In this document: piece by piece, positions 58,262 through 64,000 of the stretch
Numbering within the stretch: position 1 is the first letter of the stretch
How the letters are laid out: each line of letters opens with the position of its first letter
Assembly: GCF_009727055.1 (NCBI RefSeq)
Contig: NC_052350.1
Location: 26,848,866-26,912,865 of the forward strand
Length of the DNA stretch: 64,000 nt
Reading direction: 5' to 3'
Source of the DNA: Benincasa hispida
Taxonomy: Eukaryota; Streptophyta; Magnoliopsida; Cucurbitales; Cucurbitaceae
The notes under the pieces: generated by a model
What the model was told of the DNA's origin: nothing
Seen by the model: the letters and a program-made list of their open reading frames with translations, nothing else
Databases searched by the model: none
Program-made: the position numbers and the translations under genes

Positions 58262-59517
58262 AGCACCCAAAATGTGCTATCTTAATACCTTTAATCTCGC
58301 TCATTTATGATGTTTAATGTGCTTATATGATTATATTTATCGAATCTTTGACAATTCATGCATTCGAGAGCGGTATAGATTTTCAGGATTAATTTGGAGC
58401 AATTAAGAGTTAAAAAGAGTAATCGGGTTTCAAACGGATTGAAAAAAAAAATGAAAATGCCCCCAAGAGGCTAGCATAGTGATGCCATGCTTAGTGCCAC
58501 ACATGGTACAAATTTCAGAAGGCACCATTTTGGTGAAGCGTCGTGGCACTCTGGAGCATCAGGAAGCATGCACATGACACAAACAAAATCTTCATTTTAG
58601 GGCAAAAATTAACCTCCCTTCGGCCCCCAACCGAATTTCTTCCCCTTTTGTCTCTTCCACTTATATTTTTCTTCCTTTCCCGTCATGTAATTGATAAACA
58701 TAATTCTAGATCTTGTCTTCTCCATCACATTAAGAAGGTAAGTTCTATGGGTTTCTAGTTTAGAGGATTTTGGAATGAATTCTATGTAATTTTGGGAGAT
58801 TTGTTTGAATGTGATTCTTATTTCTTGGCTATGAGTTTGTTTCAATTTAGATGTGATTTATGATTGTATTTTATCTTGATTATCTGACAAACTATTTGGG
58901 AATTTCCAATTGATTGCTTTAGATTAACTCATAATATATGAGATGAAATTATAGGTTAATTTCCAAGAAGCAAAAGGTTAGATATGAGCATTGTTCCTAT
59001 TGACTTCGGGGAAACTATATTGAATATTTAATTAGACGATGGAAATTAAATATTCATCCTAGCATAGGCCGTAGAGCGTAACACGGTTAGTTAAGTATGT
59101 TTGGTATGGATTCATCTAACATGTTTATTTAATTAGGTAATTAGGATCATTGGTTGGATTTCCAATCAATTGAAATTACATTTGGATAATTCAATGAACA
59201 AGATTACATTGAATCATTCTCATCTTCATCCTATAAGTTATAATGTCTCTATTAATTGCATTTCTATCTTTACTTTCTTGCTTTTTACTTTTATGCATAT
59301 CTAAATCTCAATCCACAGCAATACCCCACTCCCCCATTTACCATTTTAGTTAAAAATGGGCTTTGAAGGACTAATCTCCATGCTTCCCAGTGGTTCCGTA
59401 CTTGCTACTTGTGCTACATAATAGTATAAGTAGTTAGTTCACGAATTATAAATTTTTATTTGATTTGGATTAGAAGGTTTATGACGCTCTTTTGGTCTCA
59501 ATCAAATTGTTGTCGTA
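58262..59517 (+). mobile_element. 1256-bp insert with Tat-like LTR features, flanked by 13-bp direct repeats
   Basis: It is flanked by identical 13-base words AATACCCCTTGAT at 58249-58261 and 59518-59530, both derived from the Copia C integrase sequence. The insert starts 'agcacccaaaatgtgctatc'. It contains the GC-rich 'gcgtcgtggcactctgg' stretch and near its right end 'cccagtggttccgtacttgc' and 'ctcaatcaaattgttgtcgt', which resemble the 3' end of a Tat-type LTR and its primer site. No coding frame of note. A 13-base duplication is longer than the 5 bases made by LTR retrotransposons, so the mode of insertion is unclear. Confidence 0.6.
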
Positions 59518-59530
59518 AATACCCCTTGAT

Positions 59531-60441
59531 CTTTCATTCACATAATGTTTTGAATCTAAGGGTGTTATTCATCAATTTTCTTATGTTGCTCACCCTAAAC
59601 AAAATTCTGTAGTGCAAAGGAAATACCAACATTTTGCTCAATTTTTGCTTTTTCAATCACGTGTTCCTATTCAATTTTAAGGACAATGTGCCTTGACAGT
59701 CTGCTTCCTTAATAATCCAACTCCTTCCCATTTGCTTAAATGGAACACTCCTTACTTTTGTCTTCATGGAAAACATGTTGATTACTCTAATATCAGAGTC
59801 TGGGTATTTGTGTTTTCCATCTACTCTTAGTCACAATGATCAAAATTTCATCCTAGAGCTTTGCCTGCAATTTTTCTTGGCTATCCTCCGAGGACGAAGG
59901 GGTTTCGATAATCTGACATTGAAAATAAGAATTTTTTTGTGTCGTACATCTCTTGATGAGCATGTGTTTCCTTTTCATGATATCACAATTCAAAATGATG
60001 TTATTAACCTCTTTCTTGATTTGGTTCTACCTGCTTCTTTCACTTTTACTAGGAGACAGCCTTCAGTTAGTGAACAACTTGTTGAACCTACAACTGTTGG
60101 GAATAATGTTGGGAATAATGTTGAGAATAATGTTGAGAATGTCGATGTACAATCTGTTGATCAGTTTGATTTACAATACCAAAGTCCACTGCTTCATGAT
60201 ACTGCTGTTTTTGAAAATTCTATTGATGATAGTTCTTTGGCTGTTGTAAATAATGATGTTTTTGCTATTGATAATACTGTAAATAATGATGCTTCTACCA
60301 CTGGTTAGCCTACTAATGTTTTGGTTGATAATATTGATATTATTGCTGAAGAATGACCATGGTGATCTTCCAAAACTCAAATGTTACCTTCTTATTTGAG
60401 AGATTACCACCATAGCCTTTATATCATAATGAAGTCTCAGT
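59531..60441 (+). pseudogene. Copia C: integrase end and linker with 12-bp minisatellite
   Basis: Resumes after the insert. About 59575-59900 in broken frames reads as the end of integrase (…VYSYVAH-, LLKWNTPYF, DYSNIRVFGYLCFPS, FIPRALPAIFLGYP). The open frame 59766-60308 runs into the linker to RT: TSLDEHVFPFHD, then a repeated VGNN/VENN stretch from a 12-bp unit at about 60097-60140, then acidic residues and a stop. It is cut by LTR O at 60442. Confidence 0.7.
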
Positions 60442-62330
60442 TGTTAGGGTTGATGCACTAAATCTCGTGGGTATCATAGTTTGTAAATGATTTGTATACA
60501 TATTATTTATTTAATAAAATAAATGGTTATTTTATTTGACATTTAGTTTGCACTAACTCAAGTTCGATAAACTAAGATCCAAGGTTATTTAGTCTAACTT
60601 AAACATGTATGTCGCTGACATACAAGTGGATCATGTTTAAGTAATAACCTAAATAGTTTGTAGTATATGAATAAGGTTGTACTTTATCCCGATGACACAA
60701 CGGAATACGGCCCACTTTGTAATTGTACGATTGTTGTAAAGTATTATAAATAATCTAATCCTGATCGTTCATGTGGAGATATACAAGTAGAGGTATCCTA
60801 TACAAAGAGTTTGTGTTAGACCGAACCACAGAGTGATTAATCTCTCTTTATAACACTATTACTTGAAGAGACTTACATTTCACTAATATGACCATAGGTA
60901 CTTGACCTTAATCCTGAGTGAGTTGTAAACTTGTGCCTATAAGAGCGGTTCTTTGATTTGTGTGGGTGAGAATTGCCAGATTTTCCGACTCAATATGCTT
61001 ACCATTTTCGATATTCGTTCGAGTAGGGAGTTGGAAACATAACTACACAAGATGAAATTTACTTCTTCCCTGTCATAGAGTAAGTAGATGAATTTCTTCC
61101 TTAAGGGCTGATTCCGGGTCTTAAACAATGAGATGTCTCACCCTTTCATTGATGAGAGAGGACTGTAGTTTATAGTTGGACTATAACTAATTATTTATTA
61201 GAGGGATCGGTGGTACTTAAGGAGTTAGATGTAACTACATAGGTAAAACGGTAATTTAACCCAGTAGTTACGAGCAATTTGTGAAGGGTCAACTTATTGT
61301 TAATTAGTTATATCTACGGACATAGAAATATATCTATAGTACGAAAAGTACAACTGTCGATCTTTAGTGGAGTGACCGACAGTTAAAGAATGTTGATTAA
61401 TTTAATTAAAGAGTTTATTAATTAATCTTGTATTATTAGAGCTTCTAATCTGTACGTCCAAAGGTCCACTTGCTAGTTCAATAAGAATTAAATAATAATC
61501 AATTGATTTTCGATTAATTTGAATTGTTCAAATTAATTGTATGAGATGCAATTAATATAATCTATATGGATAACATTACAATATAAAATTTGATGAAAGA
61601 GATAAATAGTTGGATATAATTCAAATATTAATTACATGAATGAGATTCATATTAAAACTATAAGTTAAAATTAACATGAATATTATTCATATTAAAACTA
61701 TAGGGTTATATGATGGAATGTAAAGTTATTAGATTAGATTATATACGATATAATATAAATTATATGTTATATTATATGTGATATAATATAAAATTTGATT
61801 TAATTATATTAATTTTAAAATTAAATATAGAATAACTCCATTGGGAGTTATTTTAGGTGATGAAGGGAGCCTCGTTCGCTCTTATAACAAAAGTACATAG
61901 AAGAGGAAGTGAGTGGTAAACATGAAGCTCACAAAGAGGTGTTCTCTCTTCATTCTTCTTCCTCTCAAAAAGCTCTCTCGAATATATCTCTTTCCCTCAC
62001 CAAAATTTAAAGAAGAGCCCACATCTCTTTCTTGATTCTTACCTTAAAAATAGTAAGGAAGACTTTGGTGGTGGTGTCCATGCTGGAGATTTTATCTTGC
62101 TGTGTTTGTGAGGAAGAGTAGTGTTTGTGGCCTTTCAGAGAAGAGTGCGTGAAGAACGTTTGTCATTAATGGTAAGTCTCTCGTCTTCTCTTTTCTCTTT
62201 GTATATTTAGATATCGTACTTCGAATAATGTTTATCATTCTGTATTTTCTCTGTTTTTAATTTCTTTCAAAAAATGAATTCACTGACACAAAGATGATCA
62301 CTCGCTTCAACTGAGGATTCAAATCCTTCA
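60442..62330 (+). mobile_element. Copia A 5' LTR (copy O), full length
   Basis: 1889 bp, from TGTTAGGGTTGATGC at 60442 to 'caaatccttca' at 62330, followed by a primer site. It has the stem-loop (60798-60819, one arm altered), the core 'attagagggatcggtggtac', the AT-rich zone and the 3' exon-like part. It starts Copia A element 4, which runs off the right edge. The opposite-strand open frame 60937-61128 is not a gene. Confidence 0.85.
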
Positions 62331-62331
62331 A

Positions 62332-62343
62332 TTGGTATTAGAG
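62332..62343 (+). promoter_or_regulatory. Primer binding site of Copia A element 4
   Basis: TTGGTATTAGAG, one base different from the standard tRNA-iMet-type site, one base after the LTR end. Confidence 0.85.
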
Positions 62344-64000
62344 TCAAATCGTGTCTCTGATTTTTTTTTGGTACGAAAGTCAAAGAAATGGTTGGTGTTT
62401 ACTACAGTTTGAATGTCCGTTTACAAAATGGGATGTTTTCGAGTTTTGGCATTAGATTTACTACCTTGATCCGATTAAAGTTGTAAAGGCCCATTGTTTT
62501 TAGGCATTTAATTATTGCTATCGAGTCTGTAAGTCCGTTTCGATCATGATGAAAGAGTTGCTTAGAAGATTGGTGAAAACTGGCAAAAAAAGGGATTCAG
62601 AAATAAACAGAAAATGTATTTTGTGTTGGACCGTAGAGAGAGTGCATTGCAACGTGGCACTTTACGCTGCAACACAGAAGCCCTGCATTGCTACACTCCA
62701 GTGTTGGAAGGCTTAGGCATTTTTTAGACACGTTGCAACACTTTGAGGCTTGTTCATGCGCATTTCAAAGGGTTGGAGGTTGTGGGTTCGAAGCTTCAAG
62801 ACGAGTTTTGGCTGCATTCTATTGTTTTTTTTTAATATTTATCAAAAAAATTCTTTAATTAATTAAATTAATATAATAAGATTATATTGATTTAATTAGT
62901 TTTTAGGATGCCCAAACTTGGTCCAATTTTTTGTGTTTATTTAATTTACTTTTGATGTATGATTAAATTTTATATGTTGCATAATATATGGCATATAGTT
63001 TTAAAATCCCACCATAGGATAAACATTTGTCATGTATCATTTTTAATATGTCATGTATCATTTTTAATATAATTGTGATATTATATAGTTACATGATATT
63101 ATAAGCATGCCCATGTATCATATTGAATATAAATGTTACTATATATGATTACATGTATCATTAACATGTTCATGCACCATAGTATAGTATAAAAGTTATA
63201 TTATATAGTTTAATGATGGATATGTTTTATTTTTATTAGTTTATAATATAAGTGTTATATTGTATAATAAAAATGAAATTGCATTGAGCATGACATTTTT
63301 AGTGAATATCATTAAATTAATTCATTAGATGCATGATTATAGGTTTTAATTATTTCATTAATTTATAAGTGTTATAAGTTTAGTGAATTATAATTAAAAT
63401 CAATAATCAAAAGTTGCATGCTAGGATTTAATTAATTTTAAATGGTTTAAAACTAATTTTACCTAGACCTATGTTAAAGAGTTTTTCTAATATGATTAGA
63501 AATAGGTTAATCTTTTATTTTCTTTTTAATAGAATTAAATTGAAAATAATAAAAGATTAAATTTATAAAAATAATTGTCTATAAGGAACCTTTGTCAAGG
63601 AAGGTTTTATCTAAGGTCGTGGTATTTAAGCTAATGGAAACGGAACATCCTTACTTGGGAACCAAATTGGAAGGTGAATTAGACAAATATTTTATAAGCA
63701 TGCAATACATGGTTTAGTTTATTAAGTGTTTAATAAACAAAATAATATATTGTTAAACTACCAATATAAGAGTTATATTGGGCCAATTTAATAATGGGCG
63801 TAGATAAATTATTGGTCGAATTCACCTAGGTAAAGAACCCTACGTTTAAAACACACAGTGAGGAGGAAAAAGAGATGTATATGATATGTCAATTTATTCT
63901 CATGTTCTCCTTGAAAGTTCATACCGTGAGATTTATGCTCGGCCTCGTGGCACCATTTGCTTGTGTCCCCATTTGGAAGGTGTTTGCATAGGTCAATACC
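62344..64000 (+). other. Copia A element 4: leader, incomplete
   Basis: Follows the leader of element 3: TTGCAACGTGGCAC block (62640-62770), AT-rich zone with 'catgtatcatttttaatat' repeated directly (63030-63070), and the 'gaccttgttt…' to 'gtttgcataggtcaata' module at the right edge, which matches 45430-45460. gag is expected beyond the window. Confidence 0.65.

Larger units (their letters stand above)
50101..60441 (+). mobile_element. Copia C element, broken by three insertions
   Basis: Plus-strand Copia relic. It has an LTR end (to about 50296), primer site TGGTATCAG (50299-50307), gag (50351-50657 and 52400-52660), protease region (52900-53092), GAG-pre-integrase and integrase (57739-58261, 59531-59900), and the integrase-RT linker to 60441. 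It is interrupted by a Copia A solo LTR (50658-52394), the complete Copia D element (53098-57733) and a 1256-bp insert (58262-59517). It ends where Copia A LTR O starts. RT is not present. It is the oldest layer in this part of the window. Confidence 0.75.

Noticed and set aside
1..64000. tRNA or rRNA genes, organellar insertions, endogenous pararetrovirus sequence
   Set aside because: Looked for by eye on both strands. No cloverleaf with T-loop consensus, no rRNA words and no pararetroviral motifs were seen. A tRNAscan and BLAST run would settle this.

Overview
The window is AT-rich plant nuclear DNA. The two recognisable host genes are plant-type, and the rest is almost entirely nested, decayed transposable elements. 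Several dispersed repeats resemble sequences I remember from cucurbit genomes (Cucumis and relatives): the Copia long terminal repeats (LTRs), a small inverted-repeat element with TGATAG motifs, and a 'gttaccaaatgaggcc' MITE. A cucurbit is my best guess for the host, but that rests on memory and was not searched.

Host genes lie only between about 22.9 and 26.6 kb, arranged tail to tail. One is a small four-helix TMEM234-like membrane protein on the + strand (23153-23539). The other is a complete four-exon xyloglucan endotransglucosylase/hydrolase (XTH) on the - strand (26475 down to 24661), with a TATA box, signal peptide, catalytic motif and four C-terminal cysteines. I see no RNA genes.

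One Ty1/Copia family ('Copia A') dominates. It has LTRs of about 1.9 kb starting TGTTGGGG, a tRNA-iMet-like primer binding site, and a 5' leader of 2.5 kb or more before gag. At least 15 LTR copies or pieces lie across the window in both orientations. gag or gag-pol relics occur at 1-2858 (-), 12533-14911 (+), 19708-20130 (+) and 46035-46420 (+). One copy (5428-7375, -) is still joined to its leader and gag-pol. Others are solo LTRs (for example 38273-40263 and 50658-52394) or fragments.

Layout: 1-7375, 5' part of a minus-strand Copia A element; 7420-7975, CACTA TNP2-type fragment between two divergently oriented LTRs; 8.4-11.0 kb, Gypsy/Tat-like 3' end and LTR; 11.0-17.6 kb, Copia A LTRs around a + strand gag-pol relic; 17.6-19.7 kb, CACTA (En/Spm) relic whose right end sits inside a Copia A gag; 20-22.4 kb, repeats; 22.9-26.6 kb, host genes; 26.6-29.5 kb, intergenic with a MITE; 29.6-31.2 kb, another Copia (B). 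From 30.9 to 40.1 kb there is a tandem duplication of a roughly 4.6-kb nested-LTR block. 41-46.4 kb is a Copia A LTR, leader and gag, with a 1.1-kb array of palindromic TGATAG units in the leader. 46.4-49.7 kb is a Gypsy/Tat-like element (-). 50.1-60.4 kb is a Copia C relic (+) split by a solo LTR, by a complete Copia D element (53098-57733, TSD gagga) and by a 1256-bp insert flanked by 13-bp direct repeats. 60.4-64 kb is a Copia A LTR plus leader running off the window.

I found no gene system that I can call new. The points most worth checking are a short stem-loop conserved in the Copia A LTRs with an apparent compensatory change, a 14-bp inverted repeat that puts the XTH start codon in a hairpin, the TGATAG array, a conserved TTGCAAC-rich block downstream of the primer site, and the insert with 13-bp direct repeats. 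All similarity statements are by eye.
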